Source: a virus. Taken from it: a stretch of 40,542 bases of DNA. The number at the start of each line of letters is the position of its first letter. The first letter of the stretch is position 1. The position numbers and the translations under genes are program-made. The stretch is from IMG/VR virus record IMGVR_UViG_3300017782_000056, positions 1 to 40,542 of that record. One strand, given 5' to 3'. The notes beneath the pieces are model-generated. The model was not told the origin of the DNA. It did no database searches and was given only the letters and a program-made list of their open reading frames with translations. Shown here one piece after another: positions 8,533-15,602 of the stretch.

Positions 8533-8564
8533 TTTGCTTTTCACATACCGATAACCTAAGATTG
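8533..8564 (+). promoter_or_regulatory. Consensus Bacteroidota promoter for the structured leader and gene 8738
   Basis: TTTG at 8533-8536, 20-nt spacer, TAAGATTG at 8557-8564, matching TTTG-N19/20-TAnnTTTG except for one base. The start of transcription is expected near 8568, giving a leader of ~170 nt. The equivalent promoter of the paralog (30018-30049) has the same spacing. Confidence 0.7.
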
Positions 8565-8567
8565 AAG

Positions 8568-8740
8568 TGCAAAAATATATTACTATTCACTTAACTACTT
8601 CACTTCACTATGATTTATCGGAATGCACTCATAACAATATGGGATCGGGGTTGGGTTAGTCCCTTTATTAGTAGTTATATTAATATGTTTTTGCGAGCCC
8701 TCGATCCCTCTTTTTTTTCACAAAACGCAAAAACAAAATG
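8568..8740 (+). ncRNA. Structured mRNA leader with alternative start-codon-region pairing (copy A)
   Basis: Conserved TTTATCGGAA at 8614-8623. Outer stem 8641-8650 (GGGATCGGGG) with 8698-8708 (CCC-T-CGATCCC). Hairpin GGG-TTAGT-CCC at 8653-8663, then TATTA/TAATA at 8666-8685. The strand TGTTTTTGCG (8686-8695) pairs perfectly with CGCAAAAACA (8726-8735), two bases before the start codon, forming a pseudoknot across the outer stem. The transcript's 5' end (GCAAAAA, 8569-8575) offers the same partner, so a second, exclusive pairing is possible. Copy B at 30053-30218 has the same order of elements with different bases in the stems. This looks like a cis-acting translational switch; class unknown to me. 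Confidence 0.65.
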
Positions 8741-9001
8741 CAAACATCAGAAAAACAATTCGAGACCCTAGAGGTCACCTCGTTTCAGTACCAGGAGTTG
8801 CTCAACTTGCTCACGCTCTTTGACAGCTCCACAGATCTCAGGAAAGAAATGTGGCAGCTCATGATCGACGCTACCAACAACGCGGACTTGGAGGGTAGCT
8901 TTCACACGGCTCCATCCGATCATATATTTAACATGCTTCAAATCACCGAAGCGCTAAGCGGATTATACGATGCGCTCACAAGGAAAGAGTTTAAAAGTTA
9001 A
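8738..9001 (+). CDS. Small soluble protein, 87 residues, paralog of 30214-30474
   Basis: Shares with the 86-residue product of 30214 the core FQYQ-LL-L-TL, the motif LR-E-WQL-IDATN and an ending of K/RKEF. The middle (THTAPSD-type loop) differs. Predicted all-helical, no membrane segment, no Cys. The gene is a self-contained unit: consensus promoter, ~170-nt structured leader, one gene, terminator (9024-9052). It lies between two repressor-like genes, whereas its paralog lies in the late region. Such isolated, strongly terminated units are typical of genes expressed from a prophage. Function unknown; defence, immunity or a regulatory role are possible. Confidence 0.75.
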   Translation: MQTSEKQFETLEVTSFQYQELLNLLTLFDSSTDLRKEMWQLMIDATNNADLEGSFHTAPSDHIFNMLQITEALSGLYDALTRKEFKS

Positions 9002-9023
9002 GAAAACAATTAACCATCATCCG

Positions 9024-9052
9024 AGCCTGATCATAAGATCAGGCTTTTTTTA
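9024..9052 (+). terminator. Intrinsic terminator after gene 8738
   Basis: AGCCTGATC-ATAA-GATCAGGCT followed by seven T. Almost the same hairpin (AAGCCTGATC-ACTA-GATCAGGCTT) follows the paralogous gene at 30490-30520, and both are followed by GCCCTACnTCnAGCGCC. Confidence 0.9.
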
Positions 9053-9078
9053 TGCCCTACTTCCAGCGCCGAGGTATA

Positions 9079-9492
9079 CTACTGCGCCGCGTTATGGGCG
9101 CGCTCTTTGAGCAGCTCGATCATTTCATCTTGCAGTCGCTTATTTTCCAGAAGGGCAGATATATAGTCATCACGAAAGCGCTTCGCCTCGATGACCAAGT
9201 CTTCCATCAGCGACTTAACCTCTTTGACCATCGTGTGGTTTTGATAATGCTCCACCGGCTCATCTAGTATCAGCGCCACATCTTTTTTGAGCTCTGGGAA
9301 GTAGTCCGCCACCCTTGAGCCTGTCGCCTGGGCTATCCTCAATATCTTATCCCGAGTCAGCCGACTGTTGTGCACTGGCTGGCGCATATCGTGAAACATT
9401 TGCTTACTCATCCCTGCCTTAGTGTAGATAGCTACGTGAGACATTCCACTGTCAGCCACCATTTTTTGAAACATTTCGGTACTATATGTCAT
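9079..9492 (-). CDS. Probable lysogeny repressor (HTH plus coiled coil)
   Basis: 137 residues. HTH region at ~residues 12-60 (SGMSHVAIYTKAGMSKQMFHDM, then ILRIAQATGSRVADYFP) and a coiled coil at ~95-132 (LLENKRLQDEMIELLKERA). It is divergent from the Cro-like gene at 9645, and three 13-bp operators lie in the gap between them, so it is the better candidate for the master repressor. Like its paralog it has no self-cleavage domain, so induction would need an antirepressor or another signal rather than RecA-stimulated cleavage. The minus-strand sequence upstream of its start shares a 16-base word with the region in front of gene 27614. Confidence 0.75.
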   Translation of the reverse strand: MTYSTEMFQKMVADSGMSHVAIYTKAGMSKQMFHDMRQPVHNSRLTRDKILRIAQATGSRVADYFPELKKDVALILDEPVEHYQNHTMVKEVKSLMEDLVIEAKRFRDDYISALLENKRLQDEMIELLKERAHNAAQ

Positions 9493-9510
9493 TGATTAGT
9501 ATTTTTATAA

Positions 9511-9526
9511 TACAAAAAAGCACTTA
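9511..9526 (-). promoter_or_regulatory. 16-base word shared with the 27614 promoter region
   Basis: On the minus strand this is TAAGTGCTTTTTTGTA, identical to 27588-27603 on the plus strand. It lies 19 bases upstream of the repressor start, where its promoter should be. The two genes may share an activator or promoter type; neither copy matches the TAnnTTTG box exactly. Confidence 0.5.
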
Positions 9527-9542
9527 TTTAATTACTTATTTG

Positions 9543-9573
9543 TTTGCATTTCTGTCTTAAAGTACTACTTTTG
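9543..9573 (+). promoter_or_regulatory. Rightward early promoter (PR-like)
   Basis: TTTG at 9543-9546, 19-nt spacer, TACTTTTG at 9566-9573, a full match to the Bacteroidota consensus. The first operator (9559-9571) overlaps the -7 box, so repressor binding would block it. It drives the early genes starting at 9645. Confidence 0.75.
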
Positions 9574-9613
9574 GGTATCAAAGTACTACTTTGGGGTACT
9601 AAAGTAGTACTTT
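9559..9613. promoter_or_regulatory. Three-site repressor operator
   Basis: AAAGTACTACTTT at 9559-9571 and 9580-9592, and its reverse complement AAAGTAGTACTTT at 9601-9613. The start-to-start distance is exactly 21 bp both times, two helical turns, so all three sites face the same side of the DNA. The 8-bp linkers differ. The layout is that of a lambda-type tripartite operator between divergent repressor and Cro-like genes. Confidence 0.88.
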
Positions 9614-9644
9614 GAAGTCGTAAAACAAAAAACCGCAAGCAAGC

Positions 9645-9920
9645 ATGCCGCAAACCAAAATCATGAATAAAATTATTTGGAATAATATCGAGAGAGCCAT
9701 TGCCCTCAAGTTTCCGCAGGATAAAGAGGAGCAGCGGCTTATCAAGTTTATTATATGTGATAAAGTGTTTTGGCAGAACAAAACCCGCTGGACCCGCATA
9801 TTGAACAACTCCAGCCAGCCGACCATGTACGAGCTCATCCTTATCTCTGATATCCTCAAAAAGCCTGTGGAATCCTTGGTGGAATACGGAGAATTTATCC
9901 ATGAGATGACGCAAAGCTAA
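9645..9920 (+). CDS. Cro-like HTH regulator
   Basis: 91 residues. The segment QNKTRWTRILNNSSQPTMYE followed by LILISDILKKPVESLVEYG fits an XRE/Cro helix-turn-helix in which a recognition helix is followed by the usual 'L--IS--L-----LV' helix. It is the first gene of the rightward early operon, directly downstream of the operator cluster and divergent from the probable repressor. Start could also be the Met at residue 7. It is expected to compete for the three operators and favour lytic growth; this is inferred from position and fold. Confidence 0.65.
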   Translation: MPQTKIMNKIIWNNIERAIALKFPQDKEEQRLIKFIICDKVFWQNKTRWTRILNNSSQPTMYELILISDILKKPVESLVEYGEFIHEMTQS

Positions 9921-9924
9921 TAAT

Positions 9925-10317
9925 ATGAAAAAGCTCAGACTACACAATGACAACAACAAGCTTCACTGCAACAGCTTCATTCATGTGTGCCTTTATCAAG
10001 GCGTGGATGTCTGGAGTAAAAATGTGGGCTATGAAGTGTACTGGCGACATACGTATCTGGGCGAGGCAAAGATCATAGAAAAGCGCGTGTCGACCATATC
10101 AAAGCTCAACGAGTCTGTGAGCGCTATCTGCACCGGCTGGAGCAAGCAAGCACTGATAGCCACACTGGCCGCAGCAGCAGACCGCAGCTTTCCCGTCACC
10201 GAAGAGAGCAAAATACATATCATCACATTTAAGTACGTGAAGCTAGGCGCAGAGCATCCGCTGAGCAGCGCCACAGAGAAAGCAAAGCGCGCACGCACAG
10301 GACAATTAACCATTTAA
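9925..10317 (+). CDS. Early protein, 130 residues, unknown
   Basis: Second gene of the rightward early operon, 4 bases after the Cro-like gene. Mixed alpha/beta, basic C terminus (EKAKRARTGQ), no membrane segment. No family recognised. Early position suggests host takeover or replication support, with no direct evidence. Confidence 0.6.
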   Translation: MKKLRLHNDNNKLHCNSFIHVCLYQGVDVWSKNVGYEVYWRHTYLGEAKIIEKRVSTISKLNESVSAICTGWSKQALIATLAAAADRSFPVTEESKIHIITFKYVKLGAEHPLSSATEKAKRARTGQLTI

Positions 10318-10331
10318 ACAACCACAATATT

Positions 10332-10586
10332 ATGAATCAAACAATCACTCAACAAGACCCTGAAGTCGAGATCAATGCGGCAAACTGGGGTAAGCATTAC
10401 ATCGATTATATCACGCACATGCTCGCCATAGTGCAGGAGCCAGAGACGCTCGCCGTGATCGCGCGAGTCAAGAAGATGAGCCATGAGGACTTGCAAAAGT
10501 TCAACATCAACGTCATCCCCGTTCCCGACCAGTATTTTAAGATTAAAGGATTTCGCATCACCCGAACGCTAAAAACCGAAGCATGA
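10332..10586 (+). CDS. Early protein, 84 residues, unknown
   Basis: Short, mostly helical with a beta-like end (FKIKGFRITRTLK). Its stop overlaps the start of the next gene by 4 bases, indicating translational coupling. No motif seen. Confidence 0.6.
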   Translation: MNQTITQQDPEVEINAANWGKHYIDYITHMLAIVQEPETLAVIARVKKMSHEDLQKFNINVIPVPDQYFKIKGFRITRTLKTEA

Positions 10587-11335
10587 AAAAGTTAGACGAA
10601 AAAGATTTTCAAATTAGCAAAACGAAGATATACTATGATCGCCGTTTTGATTGGCCTGAAGAACTAATCAATCCTCTTAAAGATATGCTTGCCTTAAACG
10701 AAATTAAAGACATAAGGTATGTTAAAAACTATAAAAATATATTTAATAAAGCTCGTCAATCAGGATTTGTTGAAGCTTTTCAAGACAATTTTCACAGGCA
10801 AATGCAGAAGGATTTTTTCCCTTGGAAAAGACAAGAATTCATGATGAAAATTGAAGGAGTAGAAAATGAAACGATCTATATAAATACTTCTCCTGAAAAT
10901 TTCAGTGTTGTTGCCTTTCAAAATGAAGACGATGCTTCTCAGGTCTATTCGATGATTCACCAAGACATTTCTGCAAAAAATGCTCTTACAGTATGCTTAG
11001 ACCTTCATGAATCATTTGAAGGGGACGTAAATAAGCTCTATTTTAATATTATTCTTAAAGTAGCTATTCTTCAATTTTTCACTTTTGACGAAGTAACTGT
11101 AAACCCTTTTTCAACACAGAAAGCGCACGGCTCCAAGTACCAAAACAGATCAAATAATCCTATCAAGGTAATTGATATCCCGTGGTTCAAAAATCTACAC
11201 ATCCTCAATCCGGTAAACATCAGAGGTCATTTCAGAAATCAGGCATGCGGCCAAAACATGGAAGAGCGCAAAGTAATATGGATTGAAAAGCATCGCCGCA
11301 CTTACAGCCGTATGGCAAAAAACCAAAAGCAATAA
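10583..11335 (+). CDS. Early protein, 250 residues, unknown
   Basis: Lys- and Phe-rich, no membrane segment, no recognised catalytic motif. The C-terminal part (IRGHFRNQACGQNMEERKVIWIEKHRRTYSR) is basic and could bind nucleic acid. Its first two thirds are more AT-rich than neighbouring early genes, hinting at separate acquisition. It overlaps both neighbours by 1-4 bases and so belongs to the early operon. Confidence 0.6.
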   Translation: MKKLDEKDFQISKTKIYYDRRFDWPEELINPLKDMLALNEIKDIRYVKNYKNIFNKARQSGFVEAFQDNFHRQMQKDFFPWKRQEFMMKIEGVENETIYINTSPENFSVVAFQNEDDASQVYSMIHQDISAKNALTVCLDLHESFEGDVNKLYFNIILKVAILQFFTFDEVTVNPFSTQKAHGSKYQNRSNNPIKVIDIPWFKNLHILNPVNIRGHFRNQACGQNMEERKVIWIEKHRRTYSRMAKNQKQ

Positions 11336-11547
11336 TGAACCAATACAAGCAGATACCACCGCACGATATCGATAAGCTACTGCGTCACCGCACCTATTTT
11401 CAGCGACAAAAGAAGCGAATATTTAGCGATCCTAACAAGGACAGTCAGCTTGCCGATATCGTCACGGAGATCGATCAACTAGACAATATTTTACTAGCTA
11501 ACATTCCGCAAGCCGTACACACACAAATCAATCAATTCACAAAATAA
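11335..11547 (+). CDS. Small early protein, 70 residues, unknown
   Basis: Highly charged and helical (HRTYFQRQKKRIFSDPNKD). The start codon overlaps the stop of the preceding gene. No family recognised. Confidence 0.55.
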   Translation: MNQYKQIPPHDIDKLLRHRTYFQRQKKRIFSDPNKDSQLADIVTEIDQLDNILLANIPQAVHTQINQFTK

Positions 11548-11556
11548 TCACACATT

Positions 11557-11955
11557 ATGGAAAGTCAACTAAAAACACACATCCTCACCAATCGCATCAT
11601 GGGTATAGCCCAGCAAGACGATATTGATCTAGAGTTGAGGAGTCAATTTATAGATGCTATTGTAGACGCTATGGTCGGTCATCCTAGATATAATGAAGGG
11701 TACGAAACAGGAAAAAAAGACGCATATCTTGAGCCAGAAAACAAATTACCGCACTTTGCAGCAGGTTTCCCTGAAGTAATAAAATCGCTGCGCATAATTA
11801 AGCAGATATGTGATGAAGTGAAGCTCACCACAGAGGCAGAAGAGCGAATCTACAATGTAGCCAAAGATGCTCTAAAAGACCTTGAAATGATCCATGATAC
11901 TCAAGAGAAGCCGAGTAGTTTGAGCCCTTTCTTTCAATCCCGACAAGCGCAATGA
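11557..11955 (+). CDS. Early protein, 132 residues, unknown
   Basis: Helical, acidic. The segment VGHPRYNEGYETGKKDAYLEP has an EGYETGKKDAY pattern that is common in small phage proteins of unknown role. It overlaps the following small membrane protein gene by 4 bases (ATGA). Confidence 0.6.
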   Translation: MESQLKTHILTNRIMGIAQQDDIDLELRSQFIDAIVDAMVGHPRYNEGYETGKKDAYLEPENKLPHFAAGFPEVIKSLRIIKQICDEVKLTTEAEERIYNVAKDALKDLEMIHDTQEKPSSLSPFFQSRQAQ

Positions 11956-12113
11956 GTCGCCGCAGAGACTGGGGCAAGCTTGGCGAGCTCCCCCAGCAGA
12001 GCGATTACAATCGCTTTATGAATGCCGTAGCTACCGTTATTCTGCTTTTTATCGGCACAGTGATTGGCGTGTGTATTACGCTCTATTTCTGCCACTACCA
12101 CCTTTATAAATAA
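11952..12113 (+). CDS. Small single-span membrane protein, 53 residues
   Basis: Basic, soluble start (MSRRRDWGKLGELPQQ) followed by one hydrophobic helix (AVATVILLFIGTVIGVCITLYF) and a short His/Lys tail. The start overlaps the stop of the preceding gene (ATGA) and the stop lies 9 bases before the DnaB-N-like gene. The coupling on both sides supports it as real despite its size. Role unknown. Confidence 0.65.
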   Translation: MSRRRDWGKLGELPQQSDYNRFMNAVATVILLFIGTVIGVCITLYFCHYHLYK

Positions 12114-12122
12114 GCCCTCTCC

Positions 12123-12881
12123 ATGAATCAAACAGAAGAAATCTCCAAAAAAGTATCCCGATGGATCGACCAAAACAAACCCGTAAAGCTAGGCTTAGAG
12201 TCCGCAATTATTGGGGCAGTACTATTAGAGTCAAGCACTATGCCGCGGCTGGCAGACATATTGCAGCCCAAGCACTTCAGCGATCAAAACAAACAATACT
12301 GGGACACGCTCCTTTCCATGCTTGATTCCACGCCAATCGACCTCAAGACCTTTGCGCATCGCCAGGCAGTCCGGCATCCGGAGCGCGACATCAAGCATGT
12401 AGTTGATGATTTGATCCTATATATAAGCAGCCTTAACTCATCGGCCAATGTGGAAACATACGCCTACATGCTCCTAGAGCATGGCGTAGTGGCGTACTTC
12501 CTACACCTATACACCACCCATGTAGCCAACAAAAAAGTGGCGGCATTTGCTGAGGATATACTAGAAGTATTGCTGGTCAGTGATGACAAGATGAAAGAGT
12601 TGTCAGATTTCACGGGATTTTTAAAGGGGCTACTCCCTGATGAGGAGTTTACCAAATCTTTGGTTGATTTTGAAAACAGTCAATACAGTCGCGCAATGAC
12701 CATCCGGAAGCGGGAATGCATCCGCGTCAATATCAACAATCTGCTCGCGCTCAATAACCAAAAGCCAGACTCAGCCACGGACACTTTGACGAGCATATTG
12801 ATATCATTGATCAACAACCCCAACCAGACGCAAGACTTTATCAATAGCGTATTCGCGCTCAAAAGACAAATAAACATATGA
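12123..12881 (+). CDS. DnaB N-terminal-domain-like replication protein
   Basis: 252 residues. Residues ~20-120 match the DnaB N-terminal domain pattern (LESAIIGAVLLESSTMP, ILQPKHFSDQNKQYW). The ATPase half of DnaB is missing. The next gene, overlapping by 4 bases, encodes a DUF3987-type helicase, so the two probably act as a split replicative helicase complex: this subunit for assembly or primase contact, the neighbour as motor. Known DnaB proteins carry both parts in one chain. It acts at the predicted origin 1.4 kb downstream. Confidence 0.7.
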   Translation: MNQTEEISKKVSRWIDQNKPVKLGLESAIIGAVLLESSTMPRLADILQPKHFSDQNKQYWDTLLSMLDSTPIDLKTFAHRQAVRHPERDIKHVVDDLILYISSLNSSANVETYAYMLLEHGVVAYFLHLYTTHVANKKVAAFAEDILEVLLVSDDKMKELSDFTGFLKGLLPDEEFTKSLVDFENSQYSRAMTIRKRECIRVNINNLLALNNQKPDSATDTLTSILISLINNPNQTQDFINSVFALKRQINI

Positions 12882-14269
12882 GCGAGAACAATGCGTACTT
12901 GCAGTATAAAGAGCGAAAAAAAGGACTGAGCACTAAGTCCGTAGACGACATGCTCAGTGAGATCAAAGAGCGCGAGAAGATACACAACCCTTTTCCGCTC
13001 GAAGTATTTCACCCGAACATCAAGCCCTTTATCGAGATGATACACGAGCACTATGACATCCCTCGAAGTTTTATCGGGCTTTCGATGCTTACAGCGTATA
13101 GCACGGCGATTGGCAATGGCTATTATTTATCAAACAAGAAGCTGGGGTCTATGCCTTTGACTGTGTGGGCGGCTCTGGTGGGTATGTCATCAAGTGGTAA
13201 GTCTGTGATTATGAAGCAGATTTTTGAGCCCTTGAATAACATTCAAAAAGACTTTAGCGCCGAATGGAAAGCCAACGGCGAGATGCTGGGCGATGAAGAA
13301 AGAAAAAATTATCCTTTACGGAAATTGATTTTTAACGACATTCAAATCCCTACACTTGTGCGCTGGGTGCTTCCTGATAATCTTAAAGGGATGCTCAAGT
13401 TCTCAGACGAGATCTTGGAGTGGATCAATGGTATGAATCCCAACAACCGGAGCGAAGGGAATGAAGAGCAGTTTTGGCTTAAATGCTGGGATGGAGGCAG
13501 TCATCAGATAACGAGGAGCGGCAAGCAAGAGACGTTTATTGAGAAAATGTTTATCAACAATTTTGGATCGATCCAACCTACAGTACTGCACAAGCTTTTC
13601 AAAAATGACAGAGCAACGACTGGCTTTATCTTCAGGTTTCTTTTTGCTATTCCTGAAGAAAACAAAATAGCCATTCCCTCGCTTGATTTTGATATGCCGG
13701 AGCAGTTGCAAGACTTACACAACAGATCAATCAACACGCTGTACAAAGCGCTATGGGTCAATGATCTTGATGACGTACGCAAGTGCATCTTTTCACCGCA
13801 AGCTATTCGGACATTTGATTACTGGCGAAAAGAAAAAGCACACAAAATTAATGCGCTGGAGAGTTTGTATGAGAAAAATCTGCAGGGCGGTATTTATGGT
13901 AAAATTACCGCATACACACAGCGGCTAGCCGCTTTGCTTCATATATCAGACAAGTCATATAATCACGAGAAGTTTGAGCAGGAAGAGATTATTCAAGAAG
14001 AAACCATCGAGCGTGCAATCAAGCTGGGCGACTACTTCTTTAACAGCGCCTATGAGACACACAACCTAGCCAAGGAGCATGAAAACGCACCGCTTGATGT
14101 CACGCGCATCGCTATTCTCTTTAGCTCAGGCAAGAGCTACACGCAAATTGCCGCGAGTGAATACGAGCATCTAGCCCCAGCCGCAGGCAAGAAGAAAGTC
14201 GAGCGGATGGTCAAAAAATACCTACCGATGTACCCCCGATTATTTAGAGCAGAAACAGGTAAAATATGA
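12878..14269 (+). CDS. DUF3987-family replicative helicase/primase-helicase
   Basis: 463 residues. P-loop GMSSSGKS at residues 102-109, preceded by LTVWAALV, with a later acidic strand (LKFSDEILEWI) as Walker B candidate and the aromatic-rich segment FWLKCWDGGSHQI. This is the layout of DUF3987 proteins, which stand in for replicative helicases in many phages and mobile elements of Bacteroidota. The C-terminal ~70 residues (IAILFSSGKSYTQIAASEYEHLAP...) look like a winged helix, which could recognise the CGGGACA repeats that begin 9 bases after the stop. Confidence 0.8.
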   Translation: MSENNAYLQYKERKKGLSTKSVDDMLSEIKEREKIHNPFPLEVFHPNIKPFIEMIHEHYDIPRSFIGLSMLTAYSTAIGNGYYLSNKKLGSMPLTVWAALVGMSSSGKSVIMKQIFEPLNNIQKDFSAEWKANGEMLGDEERKNYPLRKLIFNDIQIPTLVRWVLPDNLKGMLKFSDEILEWINGMNPNNRSEGNEEQFWLKCWDGGSHQITRSGKQETFIEKMFINNFGSIQPTVLHKLFKNDRATTGFIFRFLFAIPEENKIAIPSLDFDMPEQLQDLHNRSINTLYKALWVNDLDDVRKCIFSPQAIRTFDYWRKEKAHKINALESLYEKNLQGGIYGKITAYTQRLAALLHISDKSYNHEKFEQEEIIQEETIERAIKLGDYFFNSAYETHNLAKEHENAPLDVTRIAILFSSGKSYTQIAASEYEHLAPAAGKKKVERMVKKYLPMYPRLFRAETGKI

Positions 14270-14277
14270 AAACATGA

Positions 14278-14597
14278 GTGTCCCGATTTTTTTACGTCAA
14301 ATATTCATAAAACAAGGTTTAAACCACTGTAAAGGCTGTTTTTGCCCTGAAAAATCGGGACACAATCGGGACACCTCAATGTGTAACTCCTTGACTATAA
14401 GCCAGATAGAGCGGGACAATCGGGACACCTATGTGTCCCGAAATCGGGACACTTTAGTGTCCCGATTGTCCCGACGCATTCTACTGACTATCAGGGACTT
14501 AGGTTTGTGGGTGTCCCGATTGTGTCCCGATAAAAAGGGGGCTAAGTCGCTGATTATCAGTGATTTTATAAAAACACCCCCCTTAAAAATCGGGACA
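14278..14597. repeat. Iteron cluster, probable replication origin
   Basis: Twelve copies of CGGGACA or its complement TGTCCCG within 320 bp, most extended to ATCGGGACA(C). Plus-orientation copies start near 14356, 14367, 14412, 14421, 14445 and 14591; minus-orientation copies near 14279, 14434, 14458, 14467, 14512 and 14523. They form several head-to-head pairs (for example 14434-14451). The cluster follows the helicase gene and ends in an AT-rich stretch (GATTTTATAAAAA, 14563-14575). A 118-codon frame across it (14274-14630) translates the repeats into NRDT/VSR peptides and is probably not a gene. Confidence 0.75.
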
Positions 14598-14626
14598 TTT
14601 CAAAAAGTAGTAAAAGAGGTGCTGAA

Positions 14627-14890
14627 ATGAGTCTATTACTACCAATCGTATCGATAAAGAGTGAAACTGTAAGGCAGCAGCTCGGTATAAAAAAGGGCTT
14701 AAATGAGAGCGCCCAGCGCCGCGCAGTATTAACAAAGCTGGCAAAGCTTGGGGTCACGGTCTTTGATGGTGAGTTTATCTCTGTAGAGCAGATGGCGACC
14801 ATCGGACAGACAAAAACAGTATTTAAAAAACTAAATAAATCAGAAACAGACTGGACATCAGGCTCCTCTTTTAATGAGGGGGGTGTTTAA
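14627..14890 (+). CDS. Small protein, 87 residues, unknown
   Basis: First gene after the iterons. Basic and helical at the N terminus (SVKSETVRQQLGIKKG-type start), then a beta-like segment (GVTVFDGEFISVEQMA). Could be a small DNA-binding protein; no family recognised. Confidence 0.55.
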   Translation: MSLLLPIVSIKSETVRQQLGIKKGLNESAQRRAVLTKLAKLGVTVFDGEFISVEQMATIGQTKTVFKKLNKSETDWTSGSSFNEGGV

Positions 14891-15146
14891 CGAAAAAGCT
14901 ATGAAGCGTATGAGGAACGAATATGATTTTATAGCGGGTGTTATAGCCCGTTTATTCAAGCACCGTCACAAATGGCAGGTAAGAGGTAGAAGTAGATACC
15001 AAAACTCGACTTATAGGGTGTGTTTGAAATGTAGACAAGCCCAAAAATGGGAAGGTGGGCTAAAAGGTAATTTCGTGAATTGCGAACCTGTGCCAGAGTT
15101 AGATGCTCAATTTGATGAAAACGATAATTATATATTCAACCACTAA
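14874..15146 (+). CDS. Small basic zinc-knuckle-like protein, up to 90 residues
   Basis: Basic first half, then HRHKWQVRGRSRYQNSTYRVCLKCRQAQKW, in which CLKC and preceding His residues could bind one zinc ion. The C-terminal part is acidic. The frame opens at 14874, overlapping the previous gene by 17 bases; the Met at 14901, after that gene's stop, is an equally good start. It begins the series of small cassette-like genes that leads into the methyltransferases. Confidence 0.55.
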   Translation: MRGVFNEKAMKRMRNEYDFIAGVIARLFKHRHKWQVRGRSRYQNSTYRVCLKCRQAQKWEGGLKGNFVNCEPVPELDAQFDENDNYIFNH

Positions 15147-15204
15147 TGGGCTATAACGCTGTGGGTATGAAAAGTAATTTTACGAATTTGAAAAACTAAA
15201 CAAG

Positions 15205-15438
15205 ATGAATATACAAAAGATTGAAATAGTGATAAACCAACTTGAAAGAGTTCATAGAGACATGAATGATTGTGTTAACAGGTTTACCTTGAAAGATGCA
15301 ATAGACCAATTACAGGAGCAAGTAAAATTATTTTCTATACCTGATGTTGTGAGTATGTCAAAATGCTGTAACGCAGATTGTGAAGAGCCTACTGCTTCTC
15401 CTGATGGTGTATATTGTGAGTTTCACAGAAGTATGTAA
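15205..15438 (+). CDS. Small Cys-rich protein, 77 residues
   Basis: Helical first half, then SKCCNADCEEP and VYCEFHRSM, a Cys/His set able to form a zinc finger. Cys-rich endings of this type also occur in small hypothetical proteins of phages from several hosts. Followed by an attC-like palindrome. Function unknown. Confidence 0.55.
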   Translation: MNIQKIEIVINQLERVHRDMNDCVNRFTLKDAIDQLQEQVKLFSIPDVVSMSKCCNADCEEPTASPDGVYCEFHRSM

Positions 15439-15451
15439 GCATTTTTATTAC

Positions 15452-15578
15452 TTACAACGAGGGCGTGTATGGGGTGTGCCACTCTACACTCTACGCTTTC
15501 AAAGTGCAGTGTAAGGTGCAGAGTGCAGAGTGGTAGTTCGGAAAAACAGAACAGGCATACCCTATACATAGTGTTACC
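15452..15578. repeat. attC-like palindrome 1, between small gene and N6-type methylase
   Basis: TGTATGGGGTGTGCC (15466-15480) pairs with GGCATACCCTATACA (15554-15568), with one to two mismatches that are G-T compatible. A second, inner inverted repeat (15479-15496 with 15516-15533) extends the structure. The outer ends carry TTACAACG and GTGTTACC, similar to the core ends of integron attC sites. It fills the 164-bp gap before the methylase gene. Confidence 0.5.
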
Positions 15579-15602
15579 CACTTTAAACACGGATTAATTG
15601 AA

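Noticed and set aside
9053-9060. TGCCCTAC here and at 30520-30527 as further late promoters
   Set aside because: No -7-like octamer 20 nt downstream in either; they belong to the end of the duplicated gene unit.
14274-14630. 118-codon frame after the DUF3987 gene
   Set aside because: Its peptide is dominated by NRDT/VSR words that are translations of the CGGGACA repeats in both orientations; better explained as an iteron region.
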